The notes under the pieces are model-generated. The model was not told the origin of the DNA, made no database searches, and saw nothing but the letters and a program-made list of their open reading frames with translations. DNA of 64,000 nucleotides from Arcticibacter sp. (GTDB lineage: Bacteria > Bacteroidota > Bacteroidia > 2-12-FULL-35-15), in the NCBI GenBank assembly GCA_021155045.1, contig JAJNQB010000001.1:1-64000 (forward strand), written 5' to 3'. Shown piece by piece: positions 50,493 through 58,857 of this stretch. The position numbers and the translations under genes were made by a program. Each line of letters begins with the position of its first letter. Within the stretch, counting starts at the first letter, position 1.

Positions 50493-51059
50493 TTAGTATT
50501 CGTAAGTATATTTTTTTGTGAGGATTAAATCTCCATTTGAGTCATAGGTTTTTTTCTCTGTTTTCAACCCGTTTTTATCGTAGGTGTAAAGTGATTTTTT
50601 AATGATTTTTCCTTTTTCATCATAAGTAAGTTCCTGTATTTTTTCACCTCTTGCATTGTAAGAAAAAATCGTTTTTTGTACTATTTTCCCTTTGCTATCA
50701 TAAACAATTTCTGTTGTGGGATTTTTATCATTGTATTCGGTGGTTGTTTTTTTTGTTACAGCTCCTTTTTCATCATAAATAATTTCTTCGATCACATCAT
50801 TATTTTTATTGTATTTGCGTGCCTCTTTCTTTTTAAATGATCCATCTTTGTTGTATTCTTCTTCTTCCACAACATTTCCATTGGCATCATATTTTTGGTA
50901 AGAATCTTTTCCTTTTTTTTCTTTGCCTTCAACTTTTGAATCAACAACCGTAACTGTGGTACTTTTAATTTTATATTTTCTTACTTCTTTTTTTGTTTGC
51001 GCAAATAGAGAAATGTTAAAAGAAAAAAGAATGATTATTAGTTTAAAAATCAATTTCAT
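50493..51059 (-). CDS. Exported YD/RHS-like repeat protein of the CotH/VTC cluster
   Basis: This 188-residue protein has a signal peptide (MKLIFKLIIILFSFNISLFAQ). Regular repeats of about 18-20 residues follow (DSYQKYDANGNVVEEEEYN, EEIIYDEKGAVTKKTTTEY, TEIVYDSKGKIVQKTIFSY, QELTYDEKGKIIKKSLYTY, EKKTYDSNGDLILTKKYTY). They are Lys/Tyr/Asp-rich beta-hairpins of YD type. Surface-exposed Ser/Thr/Tyr make it a plausible kinase substrate (speculative). It lies 1 bp upstream of the VTC gene. Confidence 0.8.
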   Translation of the reverse strand: MKLIFKLIIILFSFNISLFAQTKKEVRKYKIKSTTVTVVDSKVEGKEKKGKDSYQKYDANGNVVEEEEYNKDGSFKKKEARKYNKNNDVIEEIIYDEKGAVTKKTTTEYNDKNPTTEIVYDSKGKIVQKTIFSYNARGEKIQELTYDEKGKIIKKSLYTYDKNGLKTEKKTYDSNGDLILTKKYTYEY

Positions 51060-51065
51060 ACTTTA

Positions 51066-51458
51066 TTAGTTATAAATGGTTATTGTTCCAGCATCCACTA
51101 CTTCCTTTTTCTTTGAAATCGTTGCATTTACAGTCATTGTTACTTTCCCCGATGGTGATGTTAGCGTTTTATCTTTTGAATACACATAGATAGTATAATC
51201 GCCTTTGCGTAAATATTTGAACTCAAAACTACCATCAGGAGAAGCTTTTATTTTGTCGCCATAGCTGGTATTGTTACCATAAATGATATATACATCTTCA
51301 TCAGCGCCTGCATATTCTGCATTAAGTGTGGTAAAAGTTGCGTTGTAATCTTTCACCCAGATTTTTCCTTTAATGGATGAATTACCACCTTCTCCTGCTT
51401 CTTTTTTGCAGGATGTAATAAATAGTACTAGGCAGAATAATAAAATTATTTTTCTCAT
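51066..51458 (-). CDS. Lipoprotein with carboxypeptidase-regulatory-like beta-sandwich
   Basis: This 130-residue lipoprotein has lipobox LVLFITSCKK. After a Gly/Ser linker it shows a single beta-sandwich (SIKGKIWVKDYNATF... ASPDGSFEFKYLRKGDYTIYVYSKD) that resembles carboxypeptidase-regulatory-like or prealbumin-like domains. It is 6 bp upstream of the RHS-like gene and cotranscribed with it. It may anchor or present partners at the outer membrane. Confidence 0.78.
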   Translation of the reverse strand: MRKIILLFCLVLFITSCKKEAGEGGNSSIKGKIWVKDYNATFTTLNAEYAGADEDVYIIYGNNTSYGDKIKASPDGSFEFKYLRKGDYTIYVYSKDKTLTSPSGKVTMTVNATISKKKEVVDAGTITIYN

Positions 51459-51535
51459 TGTTTGATAGATTATTGAATAAACTTTAATACAATATTAAAG
51501 AATATTAGTTAATACTGAAAATGTAAATTATTTAA

Positions 51536-53827
51536 TCATTTTATCACCTGTAGTTTTTGTGTATAATTATTATTTATTGTGATAAAATATAGTCCATTCG
51601 AGAGCTCGGAAGTATTTATATAAGAGGCTTTTTCGCTAGAGATAGTTTCAAATATTACATTGCCGACAGCATCAATTATTTTAATAGTATTCATACTATT
51701 TGAAGACAATAAATCTACAATCACATAATTATTTGTGGGGTTAGGATAAATTTTAAACCCTGAAACAGTATTATTTTCTTCAATAGAAGTAACACAATTG
51801 AGTGCTTCTGGAGTAGGTGGCGAGATGGTTATAAATGCACCTGTTCCATTTGCGCATCTTCCCATTGCCATATCTGCTGTTTGTACTCCAAACGAAATAC
51901 TATCTAAAATTACTCCTGCAATATTGGAAAGTACTATTTGTTCTCCCGAACTTGATAATTTAAAGTTTGCGTGTAAATAAGATGTTGTACTTGCGTCTTC
52001 ATCTGCAAAAATTAAAAGATAACCATTTGGTTGAATAACACTGTTTTGAGGAAAAGCGAATTTTGTGAGATTCGTATAGCTATCTGACAGGTACAAGCCA
52101 TATAAATCTAATGCTGTTGAAGTGTTGTTATATAATTCTATCCAGTCTTCTCTTTGCCCAGCTTCATCTTGGATTCCTGTATTGTTGATAGCCAAAAATT
52201 CATTGATTACAACTTGCCCTGGCGCAGAAACTGCTATACTTGCTGTAAGTGAATAAAATTCATGTTCGGCTCTTTCTGGCGAAAACATTCCAGCATTATT
52301 ATTTTCTGCGTAAACATAATATTGGGCTTGTAAATTATTTAAAGTAAAAGACGCACCATACACATTATCTCCCGCAGCTCCATCGTTATGAGCGCCATCA
52401 TCATACATTAAAACTCTAACAAATTTTTCAGTTTTCGCAAAACGATAACCTAAATAAACAGCGTTTGTGTTTGTATTTATTACTTGTGCCGTGATAATTA
52501 CATTTGAACTAACAGGAGGATTTGTATTGTTCGGTAATACGTTTGTAATTGTTGGTGCAATATTGGTAAAGTCTGATGTTGATTGCAAATAAGTTACTCT
52601 TGCTCCCATTAAATTAGAAATGCCTGGGATGGTCAGACTTCCAGAAGTAACATTACCTGTCATCCCATTTTGAAACTGAGTGTAGCTGAAAAATTTATTT
52701 ACATCACTCAGTACTGCAGTATCAATTGTAGTTTGTAACTGTGTAGCTAAAGTTTGATAATAATTATTTGCAAAAAATTCATTCGTAATTGTTTTAACAT
52801 GGGCAACATACATTCGTTTGTAAGTAGCATCGCTCATAATATTTTTAATAAGAGGCCAATAAACATCTGTACTGTGTATTGTAGTAGGCAGTTGTTGCAT
52901 ATTTGTTAAAGAAAGAGTTCCCAAGCTACTTGCTCCTGCACCCAAAAATGGAAAACCTCCAAATGTCATATTCAAATCCCATAAAATTGGATTATATCTT
53001 AAAGTGGCATCTTTGTATAAATAATAATTTTGACAAAATGCTCCACTATAACTATCGAGATTAATTAATACATTATTAAACGCAAGCATCCATATAGCTC
53101 TGTCCACATCTACTAAAGTGGAAATAGAAGAAGCATAATTTGTAACGGTATCGCAAAGTTTTACTAAGTCATTCCATCCGTTTGTTGATTTTATTTCGTA
53201 AAAATTAAAATAATTTGAACTGTCGTTTGTGATGTATTTTAAATTGCATTTAGTGGCTGGTCCTGGATTTACAATAGGATTACATTTTATAAATGTTTTA
53301 TTCGATGATGAAAAGCGATCAGATAGAAATTGTTTGTTAATACTTTCCGAGTTTGAATAAAGTCCAATACAATTTCCATTAATATAAACTTGTGCAAAAT
53401 TAGAGCGAGGACAATCCGTATAGTTTTCTAAAATGTCATAAGCTAATACTTCTCTTATCATGGAAGGGTCTTGATAGCAGTTGCTTAGTTTAATGTCTTT
53501 AACTCCTTGGTATGATTGAGATTTATATGTATCCAATTCGATATGTAAAGGATTTTTAATTCGAGTAGAATCAAAAGAGCTATTTCCTTTGTATTTTACA
53601 CCTACACTATCATACATAATTCCATTTATTTTTATCCAGTCAGCCATTGTATAGCTTTCGGAACCATATTTTGCGGTATCCATTCTGTAATCCCAATCTG
53701 GAATTGAAAAATACACTTCTATTTTTTGAATGGTATTCAAATCATAAAATGTGGTTTGTGCAACCATATTTTTAATTTGAATAAAACAAAATAAAAGAGA
53801 GAGAGAAAGTATTCTTTTTAAAAACAT
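51536..53827 (-). CDS. CotH-family kinase with lamin-tail domain and T9SS type A sorting signal
   Basis: This 763-residue exported protein has a CotH kinase domain at about residues 30-400. Key residues by comparison with B. subtilis CotH are the predicted catalytic Asp258 with Asn267 (NLDSYSGAFCQNYYLY) and the predicted metal-binding Asp284 (PILWDLNMTFG). A choice-of-anchor-like beta domain, a lamin-tail domain (VVINEFLAINNTG... EDWIELYNNT) and a C-terminal type A sorting domain (FKIYPNPTNNYV... TQKLQVIK) follow. CotH proteins are atypical protein kinases; this one would act outside the cell after T9SS export. First of the tight run 51.5-58.2 kb in map order. Confidence 0.9.
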   Translation of the reverse strand: MFLKRILSLSLLFCFIQIKNMVAQTTFYDLNTIQKIEVYFSIPDWDYRMDTAKYGSESYTMADWIKINGIMYDSVGVKYKGNSSFDSTRIKNPLHIELDTYKSQSYQGVKDIKLSNCYQDPSMIREVLAYDILENYTDCPRSNFAQVYINGNCIGLYSNSESINKQFLSDRFSSSNKTFIKCNPIVNPGPATKCNLKYITNDSSNYFNFYEIKSTNGWNDLVKLCDTVTNYASSISTLVDVDRAIWMLAFNNVLINLDSYSGAFCQNYYLYKDATLRYNPILWDLNMTFGGFPFLGAGASSLGTLSLTNMQQLPTTIHSTDVYWPLIKNIMSDATYKRMYVAHVKTITNEFFANNYYQTLATQLQTTIDTAVLSDVNKFFSYTQFQNGMTGNVTSGSLTIPGISNLMGARVTYLQSTSDFTNIAPTITNVLPNNTNPPVSSNVIITAQVINTNTNAVYLGYRFAKTEKFVRVLMYDDGAHNDGAAGDNVYGASFTLNNLQAQYYVYAENNNAGMFSPERAEHEFYSLTASIAVSAPGQVVINEFLAINNTGIQDEAGQREDWIELYNNTSTALDLYGLYLSDSYTNLTKFAFPQNSVIQPNGYLLIFADEDASTTSYLHANFKLSSSGEQIVLSNIAGVILDSISFGVQTADMAMGRCANGTGAFITISPPTPEALNCVTSIEENNTVSGFKIYPNPTNNYVIVDLLSSNSMNTIKIIDAVGNVIFETISSEKASYINTSELSNGLYFITINNNYTQKLQVIK

Positions 53828-53836
53828 AGAGATTTT

Positions 53837-54838
53837 TTATTGAAAAATAAATTTTGTTTTTGAAATAGTATTGTCTGCATATTTTACATTAACAAAATAC
53901 ATTCCTGCATTTAAGTTTTCTTTTTCTATCTGTAGTACATTTGAATTCGACAATCCAAAAGATTTAACCACATTGCCATTTATATCTGTGATTACAATTG
54001 TTTTATATGAATAATCATTAAATTCAATTTGAGCAACATTGTTACTAGGATTTGGGAATATCTTAACTGCATTTTTAGAAAGCTCATTTATTCCTGTTAC
54101 ACAAATGCCGCAAGAGGAAAAGCAAACTGTATTTAAGAGTGTATCATTAAAAGTTAAAATGCTTCTGTTGCCTCCAACATTACAAGCCGATGGAACAATT
54201 TCGGAGTCGCCCGATGAATTACCATTATAAAATTTGTAGTTGTATGTCGTTGAGGAGTCTACATAATTAATTACTTCATAAACACCATCTGGCGCATCAA
54301 CGAAATGATATAAAATATCAGTAGCAGTATTCCACATTTGAAAATCTCCTGCAACATGAATTCCGTTTGACGAAACTGTTTCATTTGTCATATCAACAAA
54401 AAAGCGAACGAGCTTTTTCCCGTTCGGGGCATTGCCACCAAATTTTATAGCACCAATAAATGTGGTATCGTTTGCTAATGAATCAATATATAACCATCGG
54501 TTATCATTAAAATTATAATTTACACGTGATTCGAAAGGAACAAATTCTGCTTCATAAAATTGGTCGCCATTAATAAATTTATACTCGTACTTTGCAAAAG
54601 CAGGAATGTTTACCACAATACTGTATATATTTGTATCAGCAGTTTCTTGTGTTAATGGAGTAGTGTTCGACATCCAATCACCACCAGAAAAACCAGCTAA
54701 TGTTTGAAAGTCGCCAGCAATGTGCATCCCAAAAGGACTAATTGCAATGCCCGACATATCAACTGCAAATTTTACTTTTTTTGCGCTTAGAGTTAAAGTG
54801 AATAATACTAAAAAAAATGTTAAGATTGTGTTTTTCAT
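53837..54838 (-). CDS. T9SS type A protein with two beta-sandwich (starch-binding-like) domains
   Basis: This 333-residue protein has a signal peptide. It has two copies of a domain recognisable by VKFAVDMSGIAISPFGMHIAGDFQ and VRFFVDMTNETVSSNGIHVAGDFQ, each ending in YEYKFINGD or YNYKFYNG. These resemble E-set/glycogen-binding-like folds. The type A sorting domain KIFPNPSNNVAQIEF ends the protein. It lies 9 bp upstream of the CotH gene and 8 bp downstream of the sulfotransferase-like gene. The ligand is unknown; carbohydrate binding is possible. Confidence 0.82.
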   Translation of the reverse strand: MKNTILTFFLVLFTLTLSAKKVKFAVDMSGIAISPFGMHIAGDFQTLAGFSGGDWMSNTTPLTQETADTNIYSIVVNIPAFAKYEYKFINGDQFYEAEFVPFESRVNYNFNDNRWLYIDSLANDTTFIGAIKFGGNAPNGKKLVRFFVDMTNETVSSNGIHVAGDFQMWNTATDILYHFVDAPDGVYEVINYVDSSTTYNYKFYNGNSSGDSEIVPSACNVGGNRSILTFNDTLLNTVCFSSCGICVTGINELSKNAVKIFPNPSNNVAQIEFNDYSYKTIVITDINGNVVKSFGLSNSNVLQIEKENLNAGMYFVNVKYADNTISKTKFIFQ

Positions 54839-54846
54839 TTGTATGA

Positions 54847-56544
54847 TTATTTAGCTATAATTATTTTTGAATTTATTGTTTTCGATTTTTCTGGAACGAT
54901 GGTTATATAATAAACTCCATTTCCAAATTCTGATAAATCTAATTGATAGATAGTTTTGTTTTGAACTAATAATCTCCCAACTGCATCATAAACAAAGATC
55001 TCAAAACGTTTTCCGCTAAGATATGTATCTAAAATATTTACAATTCCTGAGGACGGATTTGGATAAATTGCAAAAACTGTTTCTTCTAATTCTTGATTTA
55101 TACCTGTTGGCATAGAAAAAGTATATCCATTAGAATATTGATAAACACAACCATTAGCATCCGTTATTCTTACTAAATACATTCCACTTTGAGTAGGAGT
55201 ATAAGATTGGTTGGTAGCACCTATAATTTGTTGCCCGTTCAGATACCATTGATAAGTAGTTGCAGAAGTAGAATTGAGTGTTCCTCCCGCTTCTGATATT
55301 GATGGTATTGCTGGAGCAGTATTATTAATATAACAATCGCTATATCTGAATGCTTTTGCATTTCCTCCAGTTAATGTTTTTGTCCAAAGCAAAGTTCCTG
55401 TTGGACTATATTCTTTTATGTATCCAGATATTCCCATATTAATCAACGTATTTCCATTTGGTAATTGTTGAAAGCTTCCTTCATTGCTGTTGTATCCACC
55501 AGAAGCTTGGCGTTTTACATAAGTTGTAGGGGCATAAGCAGAACCTGACGTAATTGAATAGTTGTATCCAGAAACTGGAGGAACAAAAATATCACCACAA
55601 GAAGCAGTGCTTGAAATCCCTTTGTTATTGTATCCAGAAAGGTGTCCAGAGTTAGGACAATCTTCTGTTACCCAATGACCATCGTGAACAACATTAAATA
55701 TTTGTGTTCCTGAAGCACCATAAGCTGCCGGATTTCCCCAACGGTAAAGAATATCTCCGCCTTTGCCTGAGTTTCCGCCAGAATGACTCGCTGCTTCAGC
55801 GGTTGTGGTGCTGTGGTCAACAACATAAATTTCATTTAAGTTATGCGAACTGAATGTGATTTGATCGAGTATTGGATTGTAATCAACACCATTTAAGTGC
55901 AACCAATCTTTTTGTGCATTATAATTTATGTTTAATAATTCAGGATGATTTACGATGGATGTTTGATAATTTGCAGCCGATGAATTTGTATTTTGTACCA
56001 AATGATCCCAAATATGCCATTCCCAAACTACAGTTCCTGTAGTTGCACCTGTTGGTTGAACTTCTACTATTTTATCTGGCCACATTTCACTACTGAAAGT
56101 AGAACATCCTGCAGCAGTTACTTCCGAAGCTGTTTTTCTTTCGTAAGCAATCATTAATACATTTCCATTTGGCATAGGACAAATGTCGTGATGCGAAACG
56201 TAGCTAGTTGTGGAATAAGTATAATCCCATAATAGTGTCCCACTATAATTATATTTTTGCACCCTCCCTGATATTGGTCCGCCAGTAAAGGATGTTCCGC
56301 TTAATGTAACTGTTCTCCATAAAATACCACCTGGCATTACATAGGTTGAATAGCAGGTTGGACCAGTAAGAGGTGTCCACGTGTGGTAGGTTGTTCCGTT
56401 TGTGTCAACAAGATAGGCTGCGGTAGAATTTTTTATACTATACGATGTATAACCAGGGTGCTGTTGTGCTTTAGTTGTATTTGTTGCTACTAAAAGTACT
56501 GCTACCAAAAGGATTGAAAGGAATTTATTTTTTTTCATATTCAT
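54847..56544 (-). CDS. Aryl-sulfate sulfotransferase-like beta-propeller protein, T9SS type A
   Basis: This 565-residue protein has a signal peptide. A six-bladed propeller-like region of arylsulfotransferase type follows, with the conserved HHDICPMPNGNVLMIA segment, WLHLNGVDYNP, ILYRWGNPAAYG and VVHDGHWV. A short Ig-like segment (YQWYLNGQQIIGATNQSYTP) and a type A sorting domain (FAIYPNPSSGIVNIL) follow. Family enzymes move sulfate between phenolic compounds without PAPS. Whether the catalytic His is intact I cannot confirm. It shares an operon with CotH proteins. Confidence 0.85.
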   Translation of the reverse strand: MNMKKNKFLSILLVAVLLVATNTTKAQQHPGYTSYSIKNSTAAYLVDTNGTTYHTWTPLTGPTCYSTYVMPGGILWRTVTLSGTSFTGGPISGRVQKYNYSGTLLWDYTYSTTSYVSHHDICPMPNGNVLMIAYERKTASEVTAAGCSTFSSEMWPDKIVEVQPTGATTGTVVWEWHIWDHLVQNTNSSAANYQTSIVNHPELLNINYNAQKDWLHLNGVDYNPILDQITFSSHNLNEIYVVDHSTTTAEAASHSGGNSGKGGDILYRWGNPAAYGASGTQIFNVVHDGHWVTEDCPNSGHLSGYNNKGISSTASCGDIFVPPVSGYNYSITSGSAYAPTTYVKRQASGGYNSNEGSFQQLPNGNTLINMGISGYIKEYSPTGTLLWTKTLTGGNAKAFRYSDCYINNTAPAIPSISEAGGTLNSTSATTYQWYLNGQQIIGATNQSYTPTQSGMYLVRITDANGCVYQYSNGYTFSMPTGINQELEETVFAIYPNPSSGIVNILDTYLSGKRFEIFVYDAVGRLLVQNKTIYQLDLSEFGNGVYYITIVPEKSKTINSKIIIAK

Positions 56545-56663
56545 CTAAAGTTTACAAAAAGTTAAAAATAAGTTAGGTTTATGTTAAAGTTAGACGATGT
56601 TTTTTTTTTCATCCTTCGCTTAAGAAGTAATTATTTATCTTTTTCTATGAAACAAACTGTAAA

Positions 56664-58184
56664 TTAGAATTTTTCGATTTTTGTGAAATAGCGATTATTT
56701 AGATTTAAAAAATAAATACCACTATTTAAAAAAAATAAATTAATTTTTAATTCATTACTGTTAAAAAATTCTGAGTAAACTTCTTCGCCAATTAAATTAT
56801 AAATTTTAATGCTATTTCCCGTTTTTAAATTTTTTAATCGAACATTTATGTAATCGGAAGTTGGATTTGGGTAAATCAATAAATCACTTATTTCTATATC
56901 ATTTTCATTAATACCAACTGTACAACCTTGTGTTGCTAATTCAGCAGCTATTGCATTTCTTCTTGCTGTTATAAAAGGTTTTAATCCCATAATTGTACTT
57001 ACCCCTGGACTTCCTGTAACATTTATATCCATTGTTAGATTATCTTCAAATTGAGTGTTTGTAAAAAACTTTTTGGTGTCGGCATATACATCTGCTCGTA
57101 TTGCATTTGCAAGTGAATCTATTTTTGAATCTAAATTGGAATTACTAAAATCATATTGAACCCAATTGCAAAAAGTATTTGTTAGCTCATTTTTATAAAT
57201 GGTGTTGGTTAGCATTTTTTGAATTATTGGTCTGTTACTTGATGGGCTAGACACCCAATACATACTCATGTTTTTTAATTGAGGTATAGTCATTCCCATT
57301 TGAAAATTTCCAAAAGATTCATTCACGTCCCAAGTAAGCCATTCAAATTTTTTACTGAGAGTATCATGGTAAATAAAATAATTATGACCGCTTCCTAAGT
57401 AAGAATCAAGATTTACAAATAAATTGCTCAATGCCCAATGTTTTATAAACACACTTGTATTCATCATTGTTTCTAATGAATCATAAAAGTAGGTGCTGCT
57501 ATTATTAATTTTATCTATCAATTGTACCAAATCTGTCCAGTCATTTGTAGTTTCATTTGTTTTTAATTCATATTTAGAATAGTAGGCAGATGGAGAACTA
57601 CCATACCATTTTAAATCTCCATTAGGGTCGCCTTTAAACATGTTTCCTTGTTTATTGTTATAATGTTGCTTTAAAAAAGTACCATTATCCATTTCTTCAA
57701 CAAACATATATAAACCCCAATAAACCCCATTTATGAAAACTTTAGAATAAGAACAGCGTGGTGCAGATAAACCATGATCTCTACAAAAATCCAAAGTAAG
57801 TTTTTCTCTAATAAAAGTTGGATCTTTAAAGCCATTGTTTAGGTTGAATTTTTTTAATCCGTCAACATTTTGGCCGCTTACAAACTCATTCATATCTACT
57901 TTAAATGATTTTTTATCACTTGGATTCATGTATGAAGAATTGCCTTTAAATTTTATTCCAACATCAGTATAAGTAGTTCCATCAAAAACAATATTGCCTC
58001 TTAAATACTTATCTATGGTGTAATAGTTTGTTAAAGAATCCCAATAATTTGTTTGGCTAAAAGTCATGTGCACTTCATGAATTTGTGCAGCATTAAAAGT
58101 GGTGTTCCCTTCATTTTGGGCGTTTAAAATTATTGAATAATTCAAACATACCATCAAGGATAATGAGTAAAAAAAATGTTTCAT
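56664..58184 (-). CDS. CotH-family kinase with T9SS type A sorting signal
   Basis: This 506-residue exported paralogue of the 51.5-kb CotH protein lacks the lamin-tail domain. The CotH domain holds the predicted catalytic Asp260 with Asn268 (NLDSYLGSGHNYFIYHD) and metal Asp286 (LTWDVNESFGN), with GIKFKGNSSYM and FRFNLNNGFKD-like blocks upstream (KKFNLNNGFKDPTFIREKL). A type A sorting domain (LIYPNPTSDYINV) ends it. It is the first gene of the cluster after a perfect promoter. Confidence 0.9.
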   Translation of the reverse strand: MKHFFYSLSLMVCLNYSIILNAQNEGNTTFNAAQIHEVHMTFSQTNYWDSLTNYYTIDKYLRGNIVFDGTTYTDVGIKFKGNSSYMNPSDKKSFKVDMNEFVSGQNVDGLKKFNLNNGFKDPTFIREKLTLDFCRDHGLSAPRCSYSKVFINGVYWGLYMFVEEMDNGTFLKQHYNNKQGNMFKGDPNGDLKWYGSSPSAYYSKYELKTNETTNDWTDLVQLIDKINNSSTYFYDSLETMMNTSVFIKHWALSNLFVNLDSYLGSGHNYFIYHDTLSKKFEWLTWDVNESFGNFQMGMTIPQLKNMSMYWVSSPSSNRPIIQKMLTNTIYKNELTNTFCNWVQYDFSNSNLDSKIDSLANAIRADVYADTKKFFTNTQFEDNLTMDINVTGSPGVSTIMGLKPFITARRNAIAAELATQGCTVGINENDIEISDLLIYPNPTSDYINVRLKNLKTGNSIKIYNLIGEEVYSEFFNSNELKINLFFLNSGIYFLNLNNRYFTKIEKF

Positions 58185-58210
58185 GGCGGAGTAAAAAAAT
58201 GTTTATACCT

Positions 58211-58241
58211 CAAATGTAAATTAATAATGCCTAAAAGTCAA
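58211..58241 (-). promoter_or_regulatory. Promoter of the CotH/VTC cluster (TTG-N20-TACATTTG)
   Basis: On the minus strand TTG (58241-58239) and TACATTTG (58218-58211) are 20 bp apart. Transcription would start about 20 nt before the CotH start at 58184. It is the only full -33/-7 promoter I found upstream of the cluster. Confidence 0.75.
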
Positions 58242-58263
58242 TAGGTAAATGGTATTAAAATTT

Positions 58264-58271
58264 TATCTTTG
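58264..58271 (+). promoter_or_regulatory. -7 box of the cytidine deaminase gene
   Basis: TATCTTTG matches TAnnTTTG 21 bp before the ATG at 58293 and contains the TTG that would otherwise be read as a start. Confidence 0.55.
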
Positions 58272-58292
58272 ATTCAACTATTACTGAAATGG

Positions 58293-58784
58293 ATGAAAAA
58301 ACAAGAACTAAAAATATCTTATTTTGAATACGATTCCGAAAAAGAATTGACAAATGATGACGCAGAACTACTTCAAAAAGCTCGTGAAATAACCGATTCG
58401 GCTTACGCCCCCTATTCTCAATTTTATGTAGGTGCAGCATTACGCTTGAAAAATGGAAAAATAATTACTGGTAACAATCAGGAAAATGTAGCCTACCCAA
58501 GTGGTTTATGTGCTGAACGTGTTGCTATTTATGCTGCGGGAGCACATTATCCACAAGAACCGATTGAAGCAATGGCAATTACCTGTAAATCAAAAACATT
58601 TCATGTGGCAGAACCATTATCTCCATGTGGAGCTTGCCGACAAGCCATTGCAGAATATGAGATGCGATACCAATCAAATATTAAAATAATTTTAGCAGGT
58701 GAAACAGGAAAAATAAGGGTTGTAAGTAGTATTTCTGATTTATTACCTTTTATGTTTAAAGCCGAAGAATTAAAAAAAGTGTAG
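58293..58784 (+). CDS. cdd: Cytidine deaminase
   Basis: This is a 163-residue enzyme from the ATG at 58293 (MKKQELKISYF). It deaminates cytidine and deoxycytidine to uridine forms. The zinc site is intact: CAERVAIYAA (Cys and the catalytic Glu) and PCGACRQ. The substrate region YAPYSQFYVGAALRLKNG and NQENVAYPSG are typical of the tetrameric class. It is divergent from the CotH cluster. Confidence 0.93.
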   Translation: MKKQELKISYFEYDSEKELTNDDAELLQKAREITDSAYAPYSQFYVGAALRLKNGKIITGNNQENVAYPSGLCAERVAIYAAGAHYPQEPIEAMAITCKSKTFHVAEPLSPCGACRQAIAEYEMRYQSNIKIILAGETGKIRVVSSISDLLPFMFKAEELKKV

Positions 58785-58826
58785 TCGTTGCAACAAAAAT
58801 TGACTGTTTTATATCATTTTTATCGT

Positions 58827-58834
58827 TAAATTTG
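58827..58834 (+). promoter_or_regulatory. pdhA -7 box (TAAATTTG)
   Basis: Identical to the pdhB -7 box and 23 bp before the pdhA start. A TTG (58800-58802) lies 24 bp upstream, slightly long for a -33 element. Confidence 0.6.
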
Positions 58835-58857
58835 TTTTCTCTAAACTATTAAAAGCT

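Noticed and set aside
51536..58184. Reading CotH as evidence for sporulation
   Set aside because: CotH-type kinases are widespread; these carry T9SS signals and nothing else in the window suggests spores.
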